NCBI RefSeq assembly: GCF_036346595.1
Contig: NZ_CP107834.1
Location: 1,426,001-1,490,000 of the forward strand
DNA length: 64,000 bases
Direction of reading: 5' to 3'
DNA from: Streptomyces sp. NBC_00525
GTDB lineage: Bacteria > Actinomycetota > Actinomycetes > Streptomycetales > Streptomycetaceae
The stretch's first letter is position 1, and each line of letters begins with the position of its first letter. A program made the position numbers and the translations under genes. Of the stretch, positions 36,021 through 43,725 are shown one piece after another. The notes under the pieces were generated by a model. That model saw only the letters and a list, made by a program, of their open reading frames with translations, made no database searches and was not told the origin of the DNA.

Positions 36021-36095
36021 CGAGCCGCCTACCGGGCCAGTGGGGGGAGACGCGTCCCCGGCTCCGTGCACGTGACGGACTCGGCGGTTCCTTCG
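36021..36095 (-). promoter_or_regulatory. c-di-AMP (ydaO)-riboswitch-like leader, apparently shortened
   Basis: Read on the minus strand, the 5' part (GGAACCGCCGAGTCCGTC, then CGGAGCCGGGGAC) and the 3' part (CCCGGTAGGCGGCTCGAGG) match, in order, conserved edges of the ydaO c-di-AMP aptamer, and CCGCC can pair with GGCGG as P1. The usual middle (GGGTGAATCGG, GTAGGG, CCCGAA, CAGCTAAC) is missing, so the element is about half normal length. In streptomycetes this riboswitch often precedes cell-wall hydrolases. It may be a degenerate or minimal variant. Confidence 0.5.
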
Positions 36096-36141
36096 CCGCC
36101 ACCCCGGATGGGTGATCGACCGCGCGAAGGTTCGAGGCCCG

Positions 36142-36171
36142 ACCATAGTGACCATCTTGTGATCAGTTCAA
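36142..36171 (-). promoter_or_regulatory. Candidate promoter of second NlpC/P60 gene
   Basis: On the minus strand TTGAAC (36171-36166), an 18-base spacer and TATGGT (36147-36142) resemble a sigma-70-type promoter, placing the RNA start just upstream of the c-di-AMP-like leader. The rest of the gap up to 36286 has no recognised feature. Confidence 0.45.
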
Positions 36172-36286
36172 ATCCTCACACGTAAAATCTCGTCACACTC
36201 GGCACTTCTTTACCCACACCCCACGGCGTGTAGCGGCGACTTGACGGTCCGTTCCGCGAACTCGGGCCAATTGGTCGCAAGAAGCG

Positions 36287-37651
36287 CTAAACCCGCGAAA
36301 GCCGCTTCAGGAGCAAGGCGGACGCAACGGGCCTGGCCCCCGCCTTCGCCACCCCGTCGGCCACCTCGCGGTCGGTGGAGACCACCACCACGGGCCGCCC
36401 CGGCGGTTCCGCGCGCGCCAGTTGACGGATCAGCTCGTCGGCCGTGACCCCCGGCTTGCTGAACAACACCCGTACCCCGCGCGGCGGCGCGAGCAGCACC
36501 GGAGCGGCCAGCTCCGCCCCGTCGAACACACAGGTCATCTCGGCGCCGGTACGCGCCGCCAGCGACGACAGGCCGCCGAGCAGCCGCAGCCGCTGCTTCT
36601 CCAACGGCATCTGCGGATAACCCGTCTTGGTGACGTTGTAGCCGTCCACGATGAGATGGGCCTGCGGCAGCGCCAGGAGTTGGTCGAGCAGCGCCGGATC
36701 GGTCTCCGAAAGGGCCCTGGCCGCGATGTCCTTGGGCGACATCCGCCCCGGCTCCACCGCGTCCACCCCGTCCGCGGGCCGCATCGTGGAGGGTGGCAGC
36801 GCCAGTTCGCGCCGCAGCCCGCCGGCCGCCTCCAGCACCGTGTCCAGGAGCAGCCGCAGCCGCATGTCCTCGACGGAGCGCCCCTCGCGGGCGGCCCGGC
36901 GGCTCGCCTCGACCGACGCCTCCGCCTCCCCCAGCCTCGCCCGCAGCCGCCGGGTCTCGCTCTCGGCGGCGGAGACCCGGGCCGCCGCCTCGGCCCGTAC
37001 GGTGTCGGTCTCGGCATGGGCGCGCCGCAGCGCCGCCTCGCCGCGCTTCACCTCGTTGACCGCGCTGCGCAGCTTGCGCTGGACGGAGTCCGCCTCCTTG
37101 CGGGCGGCGTCCAGTTCGGCGCGGAGCCGTTCGGTCTCGCTCTTCGTCAGGGCCCTGGCCGCGGCCAGTTCCTCGCGCAGCCGCTCCAGCTCCCGCCGGG
37201 TCTCCTCGCCGATCCGCTCGGCGTCGGCCCGCTGGACCTCCTCGCCGGCCGCCGCGACGAGCTTCACCCAGCCGTCCGGCCGCAGTACGTACGCCGCGGC
37301 CGCCACGTCCACCGGATCGGCGGCGGCGGGCGGCGCCCCGGCCTCCAGCGCGGCCGCCAGTTCCGGCTGGACCTCACGGAGACGGTCGCCGATGCGGCGG
37401 CGGAACTGCGCGTCGCCCGCCACGGCCGCCGCCATGGCGTTCCCGGCGAACTTGGCCCGCCGGGACGCCGTGAAGCGGGCGTACTGCCTGAGCTGGGCGG
37501 GCAGTTCGGTGACCGTCAGACCGCCGAACGCGTCGGAGACCAGCGCGACGACCCGGCGCCGCACCCCTTCGGGCAGCGGGCGGTCGAGCGCCTCCACGGC
37601 GTCGCCGGCCCCTTCGGCCGACGCGGCGCCGCTCTCGGGCTGCTCCACCAT
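36287..37651 (-). CDS. NYN (YacP/Rae1-like) nuclease-domain protein with coiled coil
   Basis: A 454-residue protein. Residues 20-130 form a helical N-terminal domain (LRQYARFTASRRAKFAGNAM); 130-275 are a Glu/Arg/Ala coiled coil. Residues about 305-454 are a NYN domain with the PIN-like acidic sites HLIVDGYNVTKTGYP, CVFDGAEL, FSKPGVTADELI and VVVVSTDREVADG. Such domains cleave RNA, including ribosome-bound mRNA in Bacillus Rae1. A coiled-coil NYN protein of this layout is widespread in actinobacteria; its target is unknown. Start ATG 37651. Confidence 0.87.
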   Translation of the reverse strand: MVEQPESGAASAEGAGDAVEALDRPLPEGVRRRVVALVSDAFGGLTVTELPAQLRQYARFTASRRAKFAGNAMAAAVAGDAQFRRRIGDRLREVQPELAAALEAGAPPAAADPVDVAAAAYVLRPDGWVKLVAAAGEEVQRADAERIGEETRRELERLREELAAARALTKSETERLRAELDAARKEADSVQRKLRSAVNEVKRGEAALRRAHAETDTVRAEAAARVSAAESETRRLRARLGEAEASVEASRRAAREGRSVEDMRLRLLLDTVLEAAGGLRRELALPPSTMRPADGVDAVEPGRMSPKDIAARALSETDPALLDQLLALPQAHLIVDGYNVTKTGYPQMPLEKQRLRLLGGLSSLAARTGAEMTCVFDGAELAAPVLLAPPRGVRVLFSKPGVTADELIRQLARAEPPGRPVVVVSTDREVADGVAKAGARPVASALLLKRLSRV

Positions 37652-37685
37652 CCGTCACCCCATGTGTTGTCTCCGCACGGCCCCG

Positions 37686-37928
37686 TCAGGAGTCGGCGCC
37701 CGGCCTGTCCACGAGCTCGATCTGATCCACCGCGTTGCACCAACGACAGCGGACCGACTCGATGGTCTCACTGACCACCTCGCGTTCCTCGACGCTCGAC
37801 TCACCGGCCAGGTCGAGATGGATGTACTCGACCACCTTGGAGGAGCGCGTCACGTCGAACCGCGTGAGGTTTCCGCAGAGCGTGCAGCGCCAGCGGGTCG
37901 TGTCGGTCGGCTGGGGAACGGTCGTCAT
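37686..37928 (-). CDS. Small zinc-ribbon protein
   Basis: An 80-residue protein starting at ATG 37928 with GAGGA upstream. Four cysteines in two pairs, C15-x2-C18 (RCTLCGN) and C61-x2-C64 (RCRWCNA), form a likely zinc ribbon around a beta-hairpin. Function is unknown. It lies 34 bases upstream of the NYN protein gene on the same strand, so the two are likely co-transcribed. Confidence 0.8.
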   Translation of the reverse strand: MTTVPQPTDTTRWRCTLCGNLTRFDVTRSSKVVEYIHLDLAGESSVEEREVVSETIESVRCRWCNAVDQIELVDRPGADS

Positions 37929-38088
37929 CGGTGCGTCCTCTTTCGTCGAGCCGTGAGCTGCCGGACAAGGGTCTCGCGGTGCGCCGTCGAACTGCGGGTG
38001 TCCACCCGTCACCCTACGGCCTCGGGGCTTCCCCCCGGCACGGCGAGGCGGTCTGTCCCGTTCGCTCCGCTTGCGTCATGCTCTGTTC

Positions 38089-38835
38089 ATGATCGATCGG
38101 CGGGGTGTGGCCGGCAGGCTCCTGCGCGCGGCCGCTTCGGGCGGGCCGCCGGTGACGCACGGGCTCATCGCCCTGTGCTGCGCGCTCTTCGTGGTCAGCC
38201 CGCTCTCCGGTTTCGTCCCGGTGCGCGGCGGGGCCGACGCGCTGCTCGCCGCCCAGGCCGGCTACTTCGAACGGTGGGGCGTCATCCCGAGCGAGCTGTG
38301 GCAGGGCTCGGCGAGCGCCCTGCTCACCCCGCTGACCGCGCTGTTCGTCCACGGCAGCTGGCTGCACCTGCTGGGGAACATGCTGTTCCTGTTCGTGTTC
38401 GGCGCGATGGCCGAGGAGCGCATGGGCCATGTGGAGTTCGCGCTGTTCTACCTCGGCTGCGGCTATCTCGCACTGCTCGGTTACGCGGTCGGGCACGCCT
38501 CGTCCGACCAGACGCTCGTCGGCGCGTCGGGGGCGATCTCCGCGGTGCTGGGCGCGTTCCTCTACCTCTTCCCCCGGGCCAGGGTGACGAGCCTGTTCCC
38601 GTTCCTGCTGTTCCTGCCGCTGCGCTTCCCGGCCTGGGTGGTGCTGATCTTCTGGTTCGTGCTCCAGTGGCTGGCCGCCGGTGCCGCCGGAAGCGGTCCG
38701 GGGGTGGCCTACCTCGCCCATGTCGTCGGCTTCGCCACCGGCTTCCTCTACGCCTGGGCACGCTACGGCCGCGACCCACGACCCCCTAGAGTGAAAGCTC
38801 CAGCCACGGCCACCGAGGGAGAAACACAGCCGTGA
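38089..38835 (+). CDS. Rhomboid-family intramembrane serine protease
   Basis: A 248-residue protein with about six membrane helices. Rhomboid landmarks are HGSWLHLLGNMLFLFVFG near residue 88, the MAEERMG segment after it, the catalytic serine in LVGASGAISAVLGAFLY near 145, and the catalytic histidine in YLAHVVGFATGFLYAW near 205. It probably cleaves membrane-protein helices; the substrate is unknown. The ATG at 38089 was chosen over the in-frame TTG at 38071. Its TGA overlaps the GTG start of the next gene. Confidence 0.87.
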   Translation: MIDRRGVAGRLLRAAASGGPPVTHGLIALCCALFVVSPLSGFVPVRGGADALLAAQAGYFERWGVIPSELWQGSASALLTPLTALFVHGSWLHLLGNMLFLFVFGAMAEERMGHVEFALFYLGCGYLALLGYAVGHASSDQTLVGASGAISAVLGAFLYLFPRARVTSLFPFLLFLPLRFPAWVVLIFWFVLQWLAAGAAGSGPGVAYLAHVVGFATGFLYAWARYGRDPRPPRVKAPATATEGETQP

Positions 38836-39113
38836 TCACCGCGATCGTGCTCATCAAAACCAGCGTGGACCGGATTCCCGAGATCGCCGAGGCCATCGCC
38901 GCGCTGGACAGCGTCAGCGAGGTCTTCTCGGTCACCGGCACCTACGACCTGATCGCCATGGTCCGGGTGGCCAGGCACGACGACCTCGCCGAGGTCATCC
39001 CCGGCCGCATCAGCAAGATCCCCGGCGTCGAGGGGACCGACACCCACGTGGCGTTCCGCACCTACTCGCAGCACGATCTGGAGGCCGCGTTCTCCATCGG
39101 CCTGGACGCGTAA
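38832..39113 (+). CDS. Stand-alone Lrp/AsnC ligand-binding (RAM) domain protein
   Basis: A 93-residue protein consisting only of the RAM domain of Lrp/AsnC regulators: ITAIVLIKTSVDRIPEIAEA, VFSVTGTYDLIAMVRV, HDDLAEVIPGRISKIPGV and THVAFRTY. No helix-turn-helix is present. Such stand-alone RAM proteins bind amino acids and may partner with full-length Lrp proteins. It starts at GTG 38832 inside the rhomboid stop (GTGA), so translation is coupled to the protease. Convergent with the SufS-like gene. Confidence 0.9.
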   Translation: MITAIVLIKTSVDRIPEIAEAIAALDSVSEVFSVTGTYDLIAMVRVARHDDLAEVIPGRISKIPGVEGTDTHVAFRTYSQHDLEAAFSIGLDA

Positions 39114-39137
39114 CGCGTACGACGCGCCCGTCCCCCG

Positions 39138-40517
39138 TCAGCCCCGGTCGGCGGCGTCCCGGTCCGGCACGCAACGGCCGTCCTCGGTGCGGTACTTCCA
39201 CCGCGCCCCGGAGGTCACCAGTTCCCGGACCGCCCGCAGGAACCGCTCGACGTGCTCGTCCGGCGTCCCGGCGCCGAAGCTGACCCGGATCGCGTTCAGC
39301 GACTTCTCCCCCGGCGCCGCCTCCGGCGCACCGCACGCCCCGGCCTCGCCCGGATCGCCGCCGAGCAGGGTGCGCACCAGCGGATGGGCGCAGAAGAGGC
39401 CGTCGCGCACCCCGATGCCGTACTCGGCGGAGAGGGCGGCGGCGAAGTGCGAACTGTTCCAGCCCGCCACCACGAACGAGATCACGCCGACCCTCGGCGC
39501 CTCGTCGCCGAACAGCGAGAGCACCTTCACTTCGGGCACCTCCGCGAGCCCGGTCAGCACCCGTTCGACGAGGTACTGCTCACGGGCGACCAGCCGGTCG
39601 AACCCGGCCTCGGTGAGCGCCTTGCAGGCGGAGGCGATGGCGTGGACGCCGATGACGTTGGGCGAACCGGCCTCGTGGCGGGCCGCGGTGGTGTGCCACT
39701 CGACGTCCACACCGCCGTCCGCGCGCCGGGCGACGGTACGGGAGGCGCCCCCGCCGGCCAGGTAGGGCTCGGCGTCGCGGAGCCAGTCGGCCCGGCCGGC
39801 CAGCACGCCCGAGCCGAACGGCGCGTACAGCTTGTGCCCGGAGAAGGCGACCCAGTCCACGTCCAGCCCGGCGATGTCCACGGGGTGGTGCGGGGCGAGC
39901 TGGGCGGCGTCCAGGACGATGCGGGCGCCGTGGGCGTGCGCGGCGGCGGCCAGGTCCCGGACGGGCCACAGCTCACCGGTGACGTTGGAGGCGCCGGTCA
40001 CACAGACCAGAGCCGGGCCGTAGGGATCGCGGTCGGCGAGGGCCCGCTCCAGCGTGGCGACGGCCTGGGCGGGGGTGCGCGGGGCGTTCAGATACGTCAC
40101 CCGGGCGTCGCGCCAGGGCAGCAGCGAGGCGTGGTGCTCGGTCTCGAAGACGAAGACCTCGCAGCCGGCGGGCAGCGCCCCGGCCAGCAGGTTCAGCGAG
40201 TCGGTGGTGGACCGGGTGAACACCACCTGGTCGTCGGGGCGGCACCCCAGGAACTCCGCCACGGTGGCCCGGCCGGCCTCGAAGAGGTCGGTGGACAGCT
40301 GCGAGAGGTAGCCGGCGCCCCGGTGGACGCTGCCGTAGTACGGGGCGTAGGCGGCCACGTCGTCCCACACCCGCTTCAGCGCCGGGGCGCTCGCCGCGTA
40401 GTCCAGCGCGGCGTAGCCGACCTCGCCGCCGGTGACGAGCGGCACGAGGACATCCTCGCCCAGAACCGGCAGAGGCACACAAATGGACTGGTCGGCGGCA
40501 GCGGTGAAGACGGACAT
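39138..40517 (-). CDS. Class V aminotransferase / SufS-like cysteine desulfurase
   Basis: A 459-residue PLP enzyme of the class V family. The PLP lysine is in VAFSGHKLYAPFGSGVLAG near residue 221, with EHHASLLPWR near 121 and LDAAQLAPHHPVD near 197. The region VRDGLFCAHPLVRTLL near 368 aligns with the SufS segment bearing the catalytic cysteine, so desulfurase activity is possible. The start ATG 40517 is set by GGGAG. A SAM-IV riboswitch and a tiny upstream ORF precede it, indicating a role in sulfur metabolism controlled by SAM. No suf genes are adjacent. Confidence 0.88.
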   Translation of the reverse strand: MSVFTAAADQSICVPLPVLGEDVLVPLVTGGEVGYAALDYAASAPALKRVWDDVAAYAPYYGSVHRGAGYLSQLSTDLFEAGRATVAEFLGCRPDDQVVFTRSTTDSLNLLAGALPAGCEVFVFETEHHASLLPWRDARVTYLNAPRTPAQAVATLERALADRDPYGPALVCVTGASNVTGELWPVRDLAAAAHAHGARIVLDAAQLAPHHPVDIAGLDVDWVAFSGHKLYAPFGSGVLAGRADWLRDAEPYLAGGGASRTVARRADGGVDVEWHTTAARHEAGSPNVIGVHAIASACKALTEAGFDRLVAREQYLVERVLTGLAEVPEVKVLSLFGDEAPRVGVISFVVAGWNSSHFAAALSAEYGIGVRDGLFCAHPLVRTLLGGDPGEAGACGAPEAAPGEKSLNAIRVSFGAGTPDEHVERFLRAVRELVTSGARWKYRTEDGRCVPDRDAADRG

Positions 40518-40614
40518 GGCGAACTCCCGTGAGAGGCAGGCGAATTCCGCGTGCCGGCGGATACACGGCAGCACGGAGTGAAAGTGAGAGGGGTGCGGAG
40601 GAGGGCGTGAGGCC

Positions 40615-40635
40615 CTAACGCATTCGCTGACTCAC
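40615..40635 (-). CDS. Six-codon upstream ORF (VSQRMR)
   Basis: GTG AGT CAG CGA ATG CGT TAG, preceded at six bases by a strong AAGGAG, lies between the SAM-IV aptamer and the SufS-like gene, whose start is 97 bases further on. The ribosome binding site is better than that of the main gene. CCTTG/CAAGG pairing could hide it. A regulatory leader peptide is likely but not proven. Confidence 0.55.
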   Translation of the reverse strand: MSQRMR

Positions 40636-40656
40636 AGAAGGCTCCTTGAGGACCAA

Positions 40657-40695
40657 GGACCCCACGGGTGGACGTCGCACGACGTCGAGGGGTCC
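40657..40695 (-). promoter_or_regulatory. Hairpin at the 3' edge of the SAM-IV riboswitch
   Basis: GGACCCC (40695-40689) pairs perfectly with GGGGTCC (40663-40657), enclosing a GACGTC-GTGC-GACGTC stem-loop. The 5' arm overlaps the last bases of the aptamer, so ligand binding and this hairpin may compete, making it the likely expression platform in front of the upstream ORF. Confidence 0.55.
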
Positions 40696-40808
40696 GCGCT
40701 TGCCGCAGACCTCGCTGCCTGCGGCCCGGTCTTCACCCGGGGCACCCCGCCACGGACGGAGGGTTGCCGGACAGCGGGCCGGGGCCGTAGTCGCTGTCAC
40801 TCATGACC
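40690..40808 (-). promoter_or_regulatory. SAM-IV riboswitch
   Basis: On the minus strand the characteristic SAM-IV blocks occur in order: GGTCATGAGTG, the CCGGCAACCCTCC core, GGGGTGCCCCGGGTGAAGACC closing P1 (GGTC with GACC), then a GCCGCAG/CTGCGGC hairpin and CAAGCGCGGACCC for the pseudoknot. The family is known from actinomycetes upstream of sulfur genes and matches the downstream SufS-like gene. It lies in the 373-base gap between trpD and that gene. Confidence 0.9.
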
Positions 40809-40844
40809 TGGTCGGTATCTTGCCACATGTACGGGAACGCGCAA

Positions 40845-40871
40845 GGCGCAGTCCATGATCCGGACTGCGCC
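40845..40871 (-). terminator. trpD terminator
   Basis: Perfect 10-bp stem GGCGCAGTCC/GGACTGCGCC with a seven-base loop, 20 bases past the trpD stop. Confidence 0.8.
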
Positions 40872-40890
40872 CCGCCGCACATCCGTACGC

Positions 40891-41955
40891 TCAGGCGTTG
40901 CTGGCGACCACCCAGCGCTCCAGCGCGCGTTCTGCGGCGCCGGAGTCGACGGCCTCGGCGGCCCGCGCCATACCGGCCCGGATCTGCTCGGTCAGCGTGC
41001 CCTCGCCCGGGTTCAGGGCGACCAGCGCCGCCGCCGAGTTGAGCAGCACGGCGTCCCGTACGGGCCCGGTCTCCCCGGCCAGCAGCCGGCGGGCCACATC
41101 GGCGTTGTACGAGGCGTCGGCGCCGCGCAGCGCCTCCACCGGGACCAGGTCGATGCCCACGTCGCGCGGGTCGAAGGACTCCTCGCGCACCGCGCCGTCC
41201 CGCGCCACCCACACCCGCGAGGTCGCCGTGGTGGTCAGCTCGTCCAGCCCGTCGTCGCCCCGGAAGACCAGGGCGGAGTTGCCGCGCTCGGCGAGCACCC
41301 CGGCGACGATGGGGGCCATCCGCAGATCGGCCACCCCGATCGCCTGCGAGCGCACCCGGGCCGGGTTGGTGAGCGGGCCCAGGATGTTGAACGTGGTCGG
41401 CGCACCCAGCTCCGAGCGCGCCTTGGCCGCGTGGCGCAGGGCGGGGTGGAACTTCACCGCGAAGCAGAAGGTGATGCCCGCCTCCTCGGCCACCTCCACG
41501 ACACGACGCGGGGTCAGCTCCAGGTTGACGCCCAGCTTGCCCAGGACGTCGGACGATCCGCTGGCCGACGAGGCGGAGCGGCTGCCGTGCTTGACGACCT
41601 TGGCGCCGGTCCCGGCCAGGACGATGGCGGACATGGTGGAGATGTTGACGGTCTTGGCCATGTCGCCGCCGGTGCCGACGATGTCCACGGTGCGGCCGGG
41701 CACCTCGATGGTCGTGGCGTGCTCGTACATCGCGCGGACCAGGCCGGTGACCTCGGTGACCGTCTCGCCCTTGGCGCGCAGGGCCACCGCGAAGCCGGCG
41801 ATCTGGGCGTCGGTGGCCTCGCCGCTCATGATGCGGTCCATGGCCCAGGCGGTGGCGTCGGCGCTCAGGTCCTCGCCGCGCAGCAGGGGGGCGAGCACGC
41901 CGGGCCAGGTGCGGGCCGCCACGCTGTCGCCGCCGTCCGGGGTCACAACGTTCAT
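40891..41955 (-). CDS. trpD: Anthranilate phosphoribosyltransferase TrpD
   Basis: A 354-residue enzyme joining anthranilate with PRPP, the second step of tryptophan synthesis. Landmarks: the helical N-terminal domain [32 protein letters not shown] near residue 24, the PRPP loop [19 protein letters not shown] near 89, [23 protein letters not shown] near 119, [12 protein letters not shown] near 177 and the hinge [11 protein letters not shown] near 229. Start ATG 41955 follows CAGGAG at seven bases. It stands alone, far from trpEG, and no attenuator is visible upstream. Confidence 0.96.
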   Translation of the reverse strand: MNVVTPDGGDSVAARTWPGVLAPLLRGEDLSADATAWAMDRIMSGEATDAQIAGFAVALRAKGETVTEVTGLVRAMYEHATTIEVPGRTVDIVGTGGDMAKTVNISTMSAIVLAGTGAKVVKHGSRSASSASGSSDVLGKLGVNLELTPRRVVEVAEEAGITFCFAVKFHPALRHAAKARSELGAPTTFNILGPLTNPARVRSQAIGVADLRMAPIVAGVLAERGNSALVFRGDDGLDELTTTATSRVWVARDGAVREESFDPRDVGIDLVPVEALRGADASYNADVARRLLAGETGPVRDAVLLNSAAALVALNPGEGTLTEQIRAGMARAAEAVDSGAAERALERWVVASNA

Positions 41956-42023
41956 GGTCCGCTCCTGGGGGTCCACTGCCGATAGGGATCGGGGTCCACC
42001 CTATCGAGCGACGGGGACGGCAA

Positions 42024-42054
42024 AGAGCCCCGTCCATGGTCTGGACGGGGCTCT
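42024..42054 (-). terminator. Terminator of the ctaE-qcrCAB operon
   Basis: Perfect 12-bp stem (42024-42035 with 42043-42054), seven-base loop, 25 bases past the qcrB stop. Confidence 0.85.
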
Positions 42055-42078
42055 CGCCGTGGCGATCAGAACGGGTGA

Positions 42079-43725
42079 TCAGTGGTGGCCGTGGCCGCTG
42101 GTGATCTCCTTGTACTCCTCGGCGGTGGGCTTGGCGATCTGGCTGTGCTCGCCGTACAGGCTCCTGCTGAGCCGTGCCCGCAGCTTCTGGAGCGCGGAGA
42201 CCTTGCGCCGCACACCGTTCTCGTCGACCTCGGGGCCGATCTCGAGCGGCTTGTACTGCTCGTGTGCGGTGAGCTTGTGCAGCATCTCCGGCGACAGCGG
42301 CTCGTGGACCTCGACGAACTCACCGTGCGGCAGGCGCTTGATGAGCCCGGACTCGCGGCCGTGCAGCACCTTCTCCTTGTCGCGGCGCTGGAGGCCGAGG
42401 CAGATCCGCCGCGTGACGATGAACGCCACGACCGGACCGACGAAGAAGGCGATGCGGACGAACCAGCTGATCGCGTTCAGCGAGAGGCTGAAGTGCGTCG
42501 CCCAGATGTCGTTGCCGCCGCCGACCAGCATGACGAAGTAGATCGTCACCCAGGAGACACCGAGCGCCGTCCGGGTCGGAGCGTTGCGCGGCTTGTCCAG
42601 GATGTGGTGCTCGCGCTTGTCGCCGGTGATCCAGGACTCGATGAACGGCCAGAGCGCCAGGACACCCAGGACCAGGCCGAACAGCACCAGCGGGATGAAG
42701 ACGCCCAGGACCAGCGTGTGGCCCCACAGGTTGATCTCCCAGCCCGGCATGACGCGGACGAAGCCCTCGGCGAAGCCCATGTACCAGTCCGGCTGGGCGC
42801 CCGTGGACACCTGGTCGGGACGGTACGGGCCGATCGACCAGATCGGGTTGATCGTGGCGACCGCCGCCATGATGGCGATGAAGCCGAAGACCAGGAAGAA
42901 GAACCCGCCGGCCTTCGCCATGTACACCGGCAGCAGCGGCATGCCGACGACGTTCTTGTTCGTCTTTCCGGGGCCCGCGAACTGCGTGTGCTTGTGGTAG
43001 AAGACCAGGATCAGGTGGCCGACCACGAGCCCGAGCATGATGCCCGGCAGCAGCAGGATGTGGATCGAGTAGAACCTCGCGATGATGTCGTGGCCGGGGA
43101 ACTCCCCGCCGAACAGGAACATCGAGATGTACGTACCGACGATCGGCGTCGCCAGGATCGCGCCCTGGGTGAAGCGGACACCCGTGCCCGAGAGCAGGTC
43201 GTCCGGCAGCGAGTAACCGGTGAAGCCGGTGAACATGCCGAGGACGAACAGCAGGAAGCCGAACAGCCAGTTGATCTCGCGCGGCTTGCGGTACGCACCG
43301 GTGAAGAACACCCGGAACATGTGCACGAACATGCCCGCGAGGAACACGATCGCGGCCCAGTGGTGGATCTGCCGGACGAGCAGACCGCCGCGGACGTCGA
43401 AGCTGATGTTCAGCGTCGAGGCGTAGGCCTCGGACATCCGGATGCCCTGCATGGGCTCGTACGGGCCGTGGTAGACGGTCTCGGCCATGCTCGGCTCGAA
43501 GAACAGCGTCAGGTACACACCCGTGAGGATGATGATGATGAAGCTGTAGAGGCAGATCTCCCCGAGCATGAAGGACCAGTGGTCCGGGAAGATCTTCCGC
43601 ATGTTGGCCTTGGCGAGGGAGTAGATCCCCAGCCGGCCGTCGGCCCAGTCGGCCACCCGCTCACCGGCGGGCGCCTTGCGGTTGCCCGACGCGGGGGCGT
43701 CGGGTGTGTTCGTCGCAGTACTCAT
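42079..43725 (-). CDS. qcrB: Cytochrome bc1 complex cytochrome b subunit QcrB
   Basis: A 548-residue membrane subunit of the actinobacterial menaquinol:cytochrome c reductase. Haem-ligand histidines lie in RQIHHWAAIVFLAGMFVHMFRVF near residues 117-139 and in YSIHILLLPGIMLGLVVGHLILVFYHKHT near 219-247. The quinol-site PDW motif is in GAQPDWYMGFAEG near 317. The C-terminal cytoplasmic extension of about 120 residues after the last helix is typical of actinobacteria. The start ATG overlaps the qcrA stop (ATGA). Confidence 0.97.
   Translation of the reverse strand: MSTATNTPDAPASGNRKAPAGERVADWADGRLGIYSLAKANMRKIFPDHWSFMLGEICLYSFIIIILTGVYLTLFFEPSMAETVYHGPYEPMQGIRMSEAYASTLNISFDVRGGLLVRQIHHWAAIVFLAGMFVHMFRVFFTGAYRKPREINWLFGFLLFVLGMFTGFTGYSLPDDLLSGTGVRFTQGAILATPIVGTYISMFLFGGEFPGHDIIARFYSIHILLLPGIMLGLVVGHLILVFYHKHTQFAGPGKTNKNVVGMPLLPVYMAKAGGFFFLVFGFIAIMAAVATINPIWSIGPYRPDQVSTGAQPDWYMGFAEGFVRVMPGWEINLWGHTLVLGVFIPLVLFGLVLGVLALWPFIESWITGDKREHHILDKPRNAPTRTALGVSWVTIYFVMLVGGGNDIWATHFSLSLNAISWFVRIAFFVGPVVAFIVTRRICLGLQRRDKEKVLHGRESGLIKRLPHGEFVEVHEPLSPEMLHKLTAHEQYKPLEIGPEVDENGVRRKVSALQKLRARLSRSLYGEHSQIAKPTAEEYKEITSGHGHH

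Noticed and set aside
36161..36180. tRNA-like GTTCAAATCC
   Set aside because: No flanking arms, anticodon stem or acceptor stem can be built around it.
40733..40804. Short ORF beginning MSDSDYGPGPLSG
   Set aside because: It lies inside the SAM-IV aptamer and is dictated by conserved RNA bases; no ribosome binding site.
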